In this document: positions 25,038 through 36,005 of the stretch, piece after piece
Position numbering within the stretch: the first letter of the stretch is position 1
Layout of the letters: each line of letters starts with the position of its first letter
Source of the DNA: Tetradesmus obliquus
Lineage: Eukaryota; Chlorophyta; Chlorophyceae; Sphaeropleales; Scenedesmaceae
Reading direction: 5' to 3'
Assembly: GCA_030272155.1 (NCBI GenBank)
Contig: CP126191.1
Location: forward strand, 2,564,501-2,628,500
Length of the DNA stretch: 64,000 nucleotides
Made by a program: the position numbers and the translations under genes
Notes under the pieces: model-generated
What the model saw: the letters and a program-made list of their open reading frames with translations, nothing else
Database searches by the model: none
Told to the model about the DNA's origin: nothing

Positions 25038-26049
25038 ATGAAGACTCTATTGTGTATCTTAGCTGCTTTTGGGCTGGCTGCGGCGGTCTCTGGTGCGCGC
25101 GGAGCCGCTGTGATCGGCGCAATTGATCAATTCAGCCAGCTGCTGTTGCGCATGTATGTTCGGTCAATCATTGTAAATTTAGGGCAGTGTGTATGTTTAG
25201 AGCCAAAGCTGGACAATGATTCGCTTGCCAGCTTTTGCTGTTGCATGTTTAGTGTCGGACCTGTTCAACAACCTTTTGAGTCCCTGAGCTCGCAGCATTT
25301 ATACGTAACGAACTTTGCTGTATGATGACCTTGAACCATATCGAACGTGTTCCTGCAGCTAAAAAACAGCCAGCTGCAAAGGCACAGGGCATCAAGCCGC
25401 TGGATGTGCCCCTGCCAGCACTGCAGCCAGGCCAGCAACCAAACTTCATTGTGGTTGTCACAGATGACCAGGTGCGGACTTAAGCCTGTTGTTACAGGCA
25501 GCAGACATCTTCTATACATCAAAAAAGCAACAAGCATTCAGCAGTCGCAGCGGTCTCAATGATGTGCTTTGACAGCTGTGTGCCAGCAGCAACTCCCAAG
25601 ACAACATGCAGCATGGCTGTAGGGCTCATCCTGCTGTGCTGTGCTGCTGCATCTCTGCTGCTGCAGGGCTGGGATGACATTGGCAGGAACAACCCAAGAT
25701 ATGTACACACACCAAACCTGGACAGGTGAGCGATGGCTGCAGTGATCCACAACAGCATGCTATCTGAACAGAATTGAATCGAGTTGACCCAATGCGGTGG
25801 CAGCCTCCCTGATGAAGATCTGCGTGTGAAATCTGCAAAACGTGTGGAGCACCTGTTGTGAGCAGCCTCGTGTTACGCTGCCGCTCCACTGCGCTACTCC
25901 ACACCCTGAAGCTGACCCAGGCAATCCATCACCTGTGCTGCAACGTGCTGCCGTACCGTCTGCCGCATCCACATCCTAGGTTCATCCAGGGCGGCACACA
26001 CTTTGACAACTACTACATGACACCAGACCAAATTAACGCCTGACGTCTC

Positions 26050-26084
<35 letters not shown>

Positions 26085-26175
26085 ACCGCCCCTTGTGCCT
26101 CCTAGGTTCATCCAAGGGGTCACGCTCTTCGACAACTACTACGTGACGCCGCACCAAGTTCTCGCCTGACTTCTC

Positions 26176-26217
<42 letters not shown>

Positions 26218-27994
26218 GCGTCTCCTAGGTTCATCCAAGGGGGCACTTTCTTCGACAACTACTATGTGACGCCGCAGTGTGCGCAGTCGCGCGCAGCCAT
26301 GCTCACGGGGCGTTACCCGGCGCGCGTTGGCACCATGCTTGTCAACGGCGCATGGGACTTCATCAACAGCTATGAAGTGACAGGCGCAAAGCTGCTGGGC
26401 TCACAGGGATACGCCACCGCACAGTTTGGCAAGTGGTGGGTGCCTGCTGCAGGAGGTGCATCTATAGGTCCGCAGCTCGACTGCAGCTTGCACAGGTGGT
26501 GCCACTGGGAGCTTCTGTCATAAAGAGTCACCAGCAGCAGCAGCAGCAGCAGTGCTGCGCAGCCGTCGCCACAGGATTCAGGCAGCAGATGTTAGTCTAG
26601 CAGAGCATGATGACACTACGTTGAGCACATCTACTGTCACCACATACACAGCATGCGTGACACAGCAGCGCTGAGCTGAGCTGCATGTGCGATGTATGGC
26701 ATGCATATGCATATATATGCTGCAGGCACAACAGTGTGGTGCAGGGATGCAGTGTGGTGCAGGGATGCAGTGTGGTGCAGGGATGCAGTGTGGTGCAGGG
26801 ATGCAGTGTGGTGCAGGGATGCAGTGTGGTGCATGCAGAGAAAATCATCAGAACCATCATCACCGATGATGAGCTGAGCTGGGGCGTGCGCTGCACGTTC
26901 GGTGCTGCAGGCACAACAGCGAGGTGCAGGGCTACGAGCCGTGGAGCCCCATGGTGGGCTTCAAGAAGGCAGACATCCCCGTCAGCAACGACGGCACCAG
27001 CAACATGCGGCTCATGCGGTGAGAGTGATGCGCAGTGTGCAGCATGTGTGCTTGCGTGCCCATGAAGATGCAGGGATGACACAATCAGGCCTCAACGGCA
27101 TATGTTTGCAGCACTGCGGCTCATGCGGTGAGCGCAGCGTGCAGTGCTTGCTGCTTGCTTAGCGCACCCGTACAGATGACGCGATCAGGTCTCACGGGCA
27201 TCTGCCTGCAGCACGTGATGAATAGCTGCTGCGTTGGACGGCGGCAGAGGTTGAGCGCAGAGTGGGAAGCCGGGTGTGCATGCGACAGCCAAGCTGCTGC
27301 TGTGAATGCAGGGTGTGTCACCAACGGCCAACAGCATTCACTGTAAGGGAGCGTGTTCTACTGCGTCGGCGCATAAAACGCCGTGACCCTAACCTCCACC
27401 AATAAAAGGACCACCTATGCCTACTCGGATGGGGCGCTTCAGTGCCTGATGCTGCTGCTGTTCTTTTCGACTTAATTTGTGCTGCTGCAGCACCAACGGC
27501 ACCTACACAGCTGCCAAGGGTGACATCGAGCGCGTGCTGCTGTCCAAGATGCTGCGCTACCTGGGCAAGCGTGATGAGGGAGCCAAGCCCTTCTACATCT
27601 ACTACGCGCCCCACTCCATCCACCTGTGAGTTTGCGAACAACAGGCTATCAATGACAGCTGAGCTGGCAGCTCATGCACAGCAGCTCAATATGCCATCCT
27701 CATATGCCTGCACACCTTACCTTACGCGCCCCACTCCATCCACCTGTGAGTTGATCTCAGTTTCCTTCAGGATCCAAAGCAGGTCGCCAGCTAATGCAGA
27801 GCAAGTGGTGTTGCTGCTGCATTGCGTGCACATTGTGTTGTTGCAAGCAGCTACACCAAGTCTACTCTGCAGCATGTCGCAGCCAAACAATATGAGCATG
27901 CACACAACACACAAATGTGACCACATCTCTACGCATGGCGCAGCTAACTCGCAGCACACATCAGCTTCTCAGCTGGACTCACCTTCACTGCCCA

Positions 27995-28030
<36 letters not shown>

Positions 28031-28419
28031 TGCCAGGTTGTATGAGAAGATTAACGGCGTGCGCCAGACCAACCAGATCCGCTTCAGCCCTGCGGAGTAC
28101 AAGGCCAAGTACCACAATGACCCGCACATCAAGAACCTGGGGCTCAGCAACTCCACCATCGACGTGAGCAGGGGAGGGCTTGGGGTATGGGGTTGATTGG
28201 GAAAGCGCACCAGCAGTAAAGCTTTCAGTGCTGCTGCTGCCGTTGATTGCAATTCACAGTAGGCGTGCGCAGCACTGGAGTACCTGGATGGTGTGCTCGG
28301 GAAAGAAAAACACACCGTGTCTTTTGCCGTTGCTGCTGCTGCCGGTCATGTTGGTCACAATGCACTCGCCAGGCGTGGGCAGCACTGAAGCACCTTGCTG
28401 GGTTTTCTCAACCAACGTC

Positions 28420-28451
<32 letters not shown>

Positions 28452-29042
28452 TGACTCCCTCACTGCAACACCGCAGGCGTGGGCAGCACTGGAGTACCTT
28501 GATGACGTGCTGGGCAGCTGACACCGTTCCTTGCTGCCCTTGCTGCTGCTTCTGCTGCTGCTGTTATTCCGCAGGCGTGGGCAGCATTGGAGTACCTTGA
28601 TGATGTGCTGGGCAGCCTGTTTGACCACCTGGAGAGCACAGGGCTGGACAAGACCACCTACGTGATGGTCATGAGCGACAACGGCGGAGCGCTCATGCGG
28701 GATGAGCGCGGCCCCTCGGCAGCGGTGAGCTACTTTTTGCGCGGCATAGACTGGCTGTAGATGTGGTTATGGTTTTCAGCAAGCTTGAAGACAGCTGCTG
28801 GGCTGATTTAGCATGACATGTCGTAGCAGCGAGCCAGTTGGTGTGATGACGGTGGCGGTTTGAGTGCGGGATGTGCACTGCAGTTGCATTTTTCATCACC
28901 AGCCATGCTGACTGTTCCACACTGACCCTTCTGCTGCTGCTGCTGCCACTTTATCATTCCGCAGAAGCGCATGCCCAGCCGCATGAAGGGCGACAAGTCC
29001 TCCATCAGACATGCTCCTCCTGCTGCGCTGACTTTGGTGTCG

Positions 29043-29081
<39 letters not shown>

Positions 29082-32000
29082 CATCCTCACCTCCTGCAGA
29101 AGCGCATGCCTAGCGGCATGAAGGGTGACAAGTCTACCATCTGGGAAGGTGGTGTGCGCAACTTCCTGGCGGTGCAGGGCCCAGGCGTGCAGGCCGGCGT
29201 GGTTGACAGTACGCTACTGCACATCATCGACATCCTTCCCACCATCACTGACCTGGCAGGCGTGAAAAAGGGCACAGCTGGCCACCTGCCATTTGACGGC
29301 CTCAGTTTCAAGAACCTGCTGCTGGCTGGCAGTGAATCTTCAAGCAGTGCTGCTAAGAAGAAACGTGCAGTGCCTGAGGCTGGTCAAGCACTCGGTGAGG
29401 GTGTTCCAGGGATGCTGGGTTCGTATTCAGCACCTGCAGCAGCAGCGGTCAGCGCGCAGGGAACAGCAGCTGGTGCCGGCAGCAAAGCACCTGTGGCAGC
29501 AGCACCAGCAGCAGCCAAGGCTCCGGCAGCTGCCAGTAACGTGCCTGTGGCAGCACCTGTGAAGAAGGCACCCGCTGCTCCTGCGGCCGGCAATGCAGCA
29601 GCAGGCAAGGCACCTGTGGCAGCAGCACCATCTGCAAAGGCACCTGCCACTGGCACACCAGCAGCACCAGCAGCAGGCAGCAAGGCCCCTGCAGCAGCAG
29701 CACCCAACGCGAAAGCCCCTGCTGCGGGTGCTCCTGCAGCAGCCAAGGCACCTGCCGCACCTGCTGCTGCTGGCACCCCTGCCGCCACACCAGCTGCTGC
29801 CATCAAGGCGCCTGCAGCACCTGCACCTGCTGCTGGTACTCCCACAGCACCATCTACTGGCAGCACCACGCCAGTTGTCACAAAGCCACCTGCTGAGCCT
29901 GTGGCCTCCGGCAACAGCAGCAGCGCGGCAGCACCTGCAATCAAGCCAGCCACACCTGCACCTGCACCGGCTGCTGCGCCAGCTGCTAAGGCGCCTGTGC
30001 CTACGCCCACCCCAGCAGCAGGCAGTAAGGCGCCAGTGGCAGCCAACAACACCGCTGCTGCACCTGCACCAGCACCAGCTGCCAAGGACCCCACACCAGT
30101 GCCAGCACCAACTGCTGGTGCAACACCCAAGACACCAGCTCCTGCGCCTGCTGCTGCACCTACACCAGCACCCGCTACAAAGGCGCCTGCGCCAGCAGCA
30201 CCAGCACCCACACCAGTCACCAAGGCACCAGTTACCCCGGCACCTACCACCAAGGCTCCTGCACCTGCTGCCCCAGCAGCCGGCACTGACAAGCCTGCCC
30301 CAGCAAAGCGCAACAGCACAAAGGCAGCTGTGCCTCCCACTACTGGCAAGGCCCCTGCTGCCCCAAGCACTGGCAAAACAGTCCCTGCTGCTCCATCAGC
30401 CGGCTCAAAAACCCCTGCAGTACCCCGCGCCAAGGCACCCATCACACCACCTGATGCAAGCAGTGACAACACCCAAGAGCCTGGCAGCGAGGATGTGACA
30501 GTTGTGGCACCGCCTCCCCGCAGGATTGTGGGCCGCGGTGGCAGCAGCAGGTCGCTTGGCGTTGCCCGGGGCAGCAGCATGGCCAGCCCTCAGCAGTTCA
30601 ACCGCATGCTGTTCTTCATGGGGCCACACTGCTGGGATGCAAACGCAGTGCCTATTCTGGGGCCCAACAGGTACAGCTGTTGGCGGTTGCAAACAAGTGC
30701 CTTGGCGCCGTGTATGGAATGCGTGGCTTCCAGCATCATGTCATGGATGCAGAGCCAGCCTCTTGAATATACGGCATTCATGCTGCAGTCCTGCATGTGG
30801 ACAGTGTATGGCCTGTGACAGAAGAAGCCAAGTTTGCCGCTGCTCGCAGCAGGGCCTCACCGCACCGCTGCGCGTTGCTGACTGCTGCTGTGCAATGTCA
30901 AATACTTGGTCCCCTGAGCTTGTGCCAAGCATGCGGCTTGCTGCCCCTGCAGGCAGGTGCTGCGCCTGCAGGGGGCTGGCTTGTACTGTGCCACATGAAC
31001 ATCTCCCCTGAATCATGTGCCGTGTTGCGACTGCTGTCGTGCCTGCAGGCAGGTGCTGCGCCCGCAGCCGCTGTTCAACTTCAAGACGGGCGGCATGCTC
31101 AACGTCATCAACGGCCGCGAGCTGCCGGCTGACAAGAAGAAGCCCAACCCAGGCTTCGAGGTCTGCATGGCCGTCAGGTGCGGGCCAGGCGCTGTTTGAG
31201 TTCGATTCAGGGGCTTCTGAAAGCTGATGGGCCGAGTGCGGATGCTGCACCCTGCTTTCATGGGTTGAGGGATGATGCGGGAGGGTACAACAGGCAGAGG
31301 AGCATGTCAATTGAATGCAGCCGCTGATGTACATTAATAATAATAATAGTCTTCTTGTAAGCCATACCTTGTCATCGGCATCGGCAACCGCGCCCCGTAG
31401 GGAGCGGAAACTACGACTATTATTGCCTCTCTATTGGTGAGGGGTAGACCACCCAGACCCCCTCACCGCCTTCACCAGGCAGCAGGTGGGGGTTACCCAT
31501 ACGGTTGGCTGCGTGCCTGGCAGGGCTGGTATGTATGTAGCCAGCAATCGACGGAATCCTGCGGAGAGCCGCGAGGACATAGCAGTATCCTTCCTTCGGT
31601 TTTCACCTGCTGATGTACATTGTGGGGCTGCACGTAAGATCCATGTGACGTTCTGGTGCAGCAACTCCATAACACTCACTTACAATATACTTGTGTACAA
31701 TTGTGTGCTGCTGCTCACCTCAGGCACCGCGAGTTCAAGTGGGTGGGCCTCACAGACAAGGTGTACTGGGTCAACGGCACACACAAGGAGGAGCGATCCA
31801 CGGAAGTTGCCGAGCCCCAAGCCACTGCGCTGCGCAACATCATGCGCTCCGCAGCCGAAAAGTGGTGGCAGTCTGTCATCATGGAGCCTCACAGCCTTGA
31901 GAAGCCGATCTTTTACCTGGGGCTGGGCGAGGGGCTTGTTACTAACATGTTGGTGTCGGGCGCGCACGAGCGGACGCCTGCTGAGAACATCCGGCTGATT

Positions 32001-33204
32001 CCAAACGGCGCGGCGGGCTTCAAGGTGCCGGGTGACCGCATCTGCTTCCAGGTCAAGGTGAGCTGGGTGCTTGCAGGTGGTCTGAACCTGTTGTTTTGAG
32101 CATATGATAGGTGCGCGCAGCCAGTCTGGAGTGCTAATGTGGGTGCTGGGTGTCTTGAAGCGCGCTGCGTCATCAAGGTGTGAACATGCGCATCAGTCTG
32201 TGGTGGTTTGTGAACTGCGCTGTGCTGTGCCGTGCTGCTGCTGCTGCTGCTGCTGCGCAGGTGATGTCCCCGGGCACGTATGATGTGGTCATGTTCTACA
32301 CCTCCACAGCAACAGCTACGCTGAAGCTATCTATTGGCACCTACGCCTCCATCCTGGCAGGCACAGCCAACTCACTCACCACCACGCTGCCTGCACAGGT
32401 AGGATAAGTATATATATAGTCGCACACTTACAGCAGGCAGTTTGGCATGTTGATGTCTAGAAACAGGTTGCAGTGCCGAGGTGGCGTGCACGCAGTTGTG
32501 ATGGTCTGGCACTTCTCAAAGCTGCGGAGGCTTGTACCGGCTACAGAATTTGCAGCTGCAGCTCAGCCAGTACTGCTTGAATCCAGGAGGGCCTGCAGGC
32601 AGGATTTTGCCTCTTGCTCTTGTGCACTCCTGCACTCTCTGACACCTAAACCCGCAATATGTGTGCCGCTGTCTTGCAGAGCCGCATCCGCGGCTTGGGC
32701 GCCGGCGCAATGGTCAACCTGACAGCCACAGGCACCAAGCCCACAGAGGCCTGCCTGCAGCTGATCAGCAGCATCACACCAGGCAAGGCCGTGTTCAACA
32801 ACCTGGCCAACATCCGCTTCACCAAGCGCCAGCCGTGGCAGGCTACACTGCCGGCTTCGCGCAAGCCCAACCAGCCTGTGTCCCACCACGGCTTCGGAGC
32901 ATCGATTGACAGCTTCACCCCAACAACCGGCAGCAGCAGCGGCGGCGGCAGCCAGGGGAGTGGTGTTGCTGCAGCGCCAATGGCAGTGCCTGTGCCTGGT
33001 CTGGACATGTCAAACCCTGCAAACAGCTGGCTGGCTGATGTGGCAGCGCCTGCTGCAGGATTTGGCAAGGTGGCGGACAAGTGGGAGGCTCTGAGGCTGC
33101 GCAATGCGTGGCCTGATGGCCAGGGCGCTGTCTTTGAGAGCATGTACTCGCCGTACAACACGGAGGACATTCTGGAGTGCAGCATGTGTACTCCTGAGGT
33201 GTGA
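25038..33204 (+). CDS. Secreted sulfatase with Ala/Pro-rich linker
   Basis: Hydrolyses sulfate esters, probably in the wall or periplasm. Thirteen in-phase exons: 25038-25092, 25427-25470, 25667-25725, 26229-26435, 26911-27018, 27491-27625, 28037-28163, 28575-28724, 29100-30670, 31049-31177, 31724-32057, 32261-32398, 32680-33204, giving 1193 residues. The signal peptide is about residues 1-19. Metal site: Asp31-Asp32, the nucleophile region Cys70-A-Q-S-Arg74, then TGR, GKWH with Lys121 and His123, APHSIH, SDNGG and the GDKSTIWEGG block near 306-313. The third position of the formylglycine motif is Gln, not the usual Pro or Ala. Residues ~406-750 form a linker of Ala, Pro, Thr and Lys (APAPA, KAPA), like algal hydroxyproline-rich wall glycoproteins. 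The ~440-residue C-terminal part (MGPHCWDANAVPILGPN and AAEKWWQSV) is probably a family-specific domain. Echoes of exon edges fill most introns and one intron carries a retroposon. Confidence 0.92.
25978..26228 (+). repeat. Two pseudo-exon echoes of sulfatase exon 4
   Basis: The acceptor CCTAGG and about 60 bases of exon 4 start occur at 25978, 26104 and 26227 (the real exon), spaced 126 and 123 bp. Each echo includes TTCATCCA, GACAACTACTA and ACGTG/CATG ACxCC, then diverges before the active-site Cys. Both echoes reach an in-frame TGA (at 26041 and 26167), and each is followed by CTCTTG(CTG)n. The repeat unit is CTG tract plus acceptor plus exon start. Confidence 0.9.
26733..26833 (+). repeat. 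18-bp minisatellite derived from an exon 5 echo
   Basis: Five to six identical copies of TGTGGTGCAGGGATGCAG follow GCTGCAGGCACAACAG, which is the acceptor and start of sulfatase exon 5 (26911). The unit resembles the next exon bases (CGAGGTGCAGGGCTACG). An echo seems to have become the seed of a minisatellite. Confidence 0.9.
27722..27752 (+). repeat. Echo of sulfatase exon 6 donor edge
   Basis: Thirty bases repeat 27603-27632 exactly. They include the last 23 exonic bases and the donor GTGAGTT. The copy is intact and could compete as a donor. Confidence 0.95.
28261..28574 (+). repeat. Three echoes of sulfatase exon 8 acceptor edge
   Basis: AGGCGTGGGCAGCACTGGAG-type copies start at 28261, 28371 and 28475, before the real exon at 28573/28575. 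Spacings are 110, 104 and 98 bp. The closest echo copies more than 40 exonic bases, through GTGCTGGGCAGC, and then hits TGA. Identity rises toward the true exon. Confidence 0.9.
31336..31608 (-). mobile_element. 5'-truncated LINE-like retroposon, copy 2
   Basis: This 273-bp insertion lies in the sulfatase intron between 31177 and 31724, in reverse orientation. The direct repeat GCTGATGTACATT flanks it at 31323-31335 and 31609-31621, a clean 13-bp target-site duplication. On the minus strand an open frame enters from the truncated 5' end (AMSSRLSAGFRRLLATYIPA onward), ends in TAG, and is followed by ~95 bp of 3' UTR and an (ATT)n tail. This fits the 3' end of a LINE ORF. It is nearly identical to 24483-24656. 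Confidence 0.82.
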
Positions 33205-34061
33205 GGTTCAAGCTAGATGAGTTAGCTTGATTGTGATGCTGTCGCTGCTCGACCAGCGGATGATATGTGGATGTGCCAGATGGTTGTGTCTGTCGGGGTG
33301 ACGGAGGTTGTTGTTTGGTGTGCGTGATGGACATAAACATTTGATGCTACCATGATGTATTAGCTGGACATGGCATGGTCAGTGGTTGCCAGGCCACACT
33401 AAGGTGGTGAGCACGCTGCGCTGAGAGAGCGACACTGCCGGAAACAGGTGCTTGAGCTGGTGCTGCTGCTGCTGGCGCGCACGCTGACAGACTGCGTGGG
33501 GCGGACAGCACTGCTGCTGCAAGAACTCAATGGTACACATAAACCGATGTGAGGCTTGGTGGAACTGTTGCTAGTTTAATGGCTCTGGCATCTATGCCCG
33601 CTGTAACACTGGACGGTGTTGGGTGCTGAGGCGTGTCAATTGAGCTTGGCAGAGGCTGTAGTGCTCTCCTGCCTACCCTGTGACTTATGCAAAGACCACG
33701 AGGTGTAGCGCTATTCACCTCAAGAACAGTCGAGTACCTCATGAGGAGGTCACCTCAGGGCCAGTGCCAGGGCCCTGTCACATGCAAGGCCCTAGGGTTT
33801 GGCGCTGGTGTAACAATGCGAATCCTGCAGGATTGCCCACATGGAAAGCTTATAAAAGGTTATAAGCAACTAGAAGAGCGTGACGCACGCGTAATCGGTA
33901 TTACTGGTTGCGTTCGTGGTCTGTACCGTTCGTTACGTGTAGGCAGCTGATACAATGTAACTTCTATCGACCTAAACTGCCAATTTGTCATACGCGAAGA
34001 GTTGTTTAAGCAGCAGCTCCACGTTCTACCCACACAATCTGCTGCTGAGCAGTGCTCAGCC
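33205..34061. other. Intergenic between sulfatase and PILS genes
   Basis: This contains the sulfatase 3' flank (a TGTAA at 33602-33606 is possible) and the PILS upstream region with a TATA-like element. No open frame here has recognisable features. Confidence 0.5.
33851..33858 (+). promoter_or_regulatory. Candidate TATA box for the PILS gene
   Basis: TATAAAAG lies about 204 bp upstream of the ATG at 34062, on the correct strand, in a locally less GC-rich stretch. A 5' UTR of ~170 nt would be ordinary. No other promoter motif is evident. Confidence 0.4.
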
Positions 34062-35735
34062 ATGGCCTCAGTGTTTTGGGAGCATGCGGTGCACAGTGCC
34101 TTACCGACGCTCAAAGTCTGCATGCTGGGTGCTGTGGGCGTGCTGCTGGCGAAAACGGTGAGCAGGATGGCAGCTGCAAGGCAGTACAGCAGCGCACTGG
34201 CGGCTTGTCCATGCGTGCACATGTGGGCCTCACCCAGCTCTTGAGCACAGCGCCCAGCATGGTGTACTGCAAATCCGTGCTTGTTTCACTGCGCCATTCA
34301 ACATTATATATCATATACTACGATGTCTTGCAGGGAGTGTTGGACCCGCATGGCAGGAAGACACTCAGCAAGCTCATCTACTTTGTGTTCACGCCATGCC
34401 TGACGTTTGCCAAGCTGGCCCCAGTACTGACAGCGCGCACCTTTGTGCTGTGGATGCCGCTAGCCATCAACATGTTTTTCAGGTAAGCTGGCAGTCATTA
34501 CTATCATGGTGCTGTTAGCAACCTCAAGGTGCACACAGCACCTCCTGTTTCTCTAGTCCCAGCAAAAGCACAGCAGCTTATTGCTATACGCGTAGCAAAT
34601 GCATGTGAATCATGTTGATGTTAGGGTAACCAGTTGCATGCTTGGTGTAATTGGTGTGTGGCTTGCTTTCCTGGTGCTGCAGTGTTGCAGTGGGCTTGCT
34701 GCTGGGGGTGCTGCTGGTGTTGCTGGTAAGGCCACCTGCTGGCTTCAGCAAGCACGTCATCGTGACAACAGGGCTAGGTGAGCATGGTGCGGTTCAGCAG
34801 CTGCCAGGACACAAATCACAGCAGCAGCTGCCAGGACACGCACCAGCGCGGCACTGTCCAAGTAGTATCATCTGCTGGCCACAACCACATGCTGGCTCAG
34901 CCAAGCTGCACGCATGTGCAGTTGTCTTGTCTACTGCCATTGTCAAACATGTCGCACTCATGGTGCTGTGCTGCTGCTGCGCGTGCATGTGCTTGCAGGA
35001 AACGCTGGCAACTTGCCACTGGTGCTGGTCGCTGCACTCATGCGCAGCTCAGGCAGCACCTTGTTTGCAGGACAGGTGCGGCGGGCAGATGCGCTGGAGT
35101 GCTGTTCAAAGTATGAACATGCAGGCCTTGTCAGGCCTGACTGTTCAACTGTTAGGCCCTGCACACGACCTACACCAGCAACAGCTTGATGGATGGGCAT
35201 CTTGTGCTTGCTGTCATATTTGCCAGTGTCCGGCATCGTATGTCTATGTACCTGCACGACAGCACACCGCCTGTTGCCTTTTGTGCTGGCGCCGCTGCTG
35301 TTGCCGCTTGCAGGATGTGTCGGTTGACCTCGCGATTGCGTACGTGGCTGTGGGCATCTTTGCCGCCACAGTCACACACTTCACAATAGGCACGCAGCTG
35401 CTGAAGGCTCCAGGCAGCAAGGCAGCTGGCCAGCACGCAGGCGGCGCTGCAGCCTCGGCAGCGGCAGGGAAGTCGCAGGAAGAGCTGCCGCTGATGATTG
35501 AGCTGCCTCCTGCCTCCTGCAGCGGCGGCCTGCAGCAGCAGAAGCAGGCATCTGCCATTAGTAGTGACTATCTGCTTGCTGCCAGGGCGCCTTCAGCAGC
35601 TGTGGTGGTGGACGTGCTTGCAGGAGAGCAGCAACAGCAGCAGCAGCAGTGGCAACCTCTGCCGCTAGAAACAGGGCATACAGCCTTGTCAGTAGATGCG
35701 CCGTCAAATGCAACAGTGACAATACAGGAAGCTGT

Positions 35736-35777
<42 letters not shown>

Positions 35778-35947
35778 TACAGGGTCAGATCGGCCATTCG
35801 GGGAGCGCGAGCTGTTACTAAACCCAGGCATCAGCAGCAGTGACAGCGCATGCTGGGTGCAGCTGGACCTGCGCGAGAAGCAGCCGCTGCCGCTGCAAGA
35901 CCTGCAGCACCCCGTGCGCAGCAGCAGCTGGTGGCCACATGGTAATC

Positions 35948-36005
<58 letters not shown>

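Noticed and set aside
25359..25426. Longer version of sulfatase exon 2 starting at 25359
   Set aside because: It gives a neat Pro/Ala/Lys peptide but the frame does not match NFIVVVTDD. The acceptor at 25426 restores phase with exon 1.
29384..30580. 398-codon minus-strand open frame
   Set aside because: It is the complement of the Ala/Pro-rich sulfatase linker. Gly/Ala/Val-rich antisense frames arise automatically from GCN/CCN codons.
28971..30818. 615-codon single open frame in the sulfatase region
   Set aside because: It reads through an intronic echo and a CTG tract before the real exon, and past the true donor at 30670. Protein continuity and splice signals support exon 29100-30670 instead.
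33860..33960. Possible tRNA or snRNA gene after TATAAAAG
   Set aside because: I could not find a B box, a cloverleaf or a conserved snRNA core. The TATA element fits the PILS promoter better.
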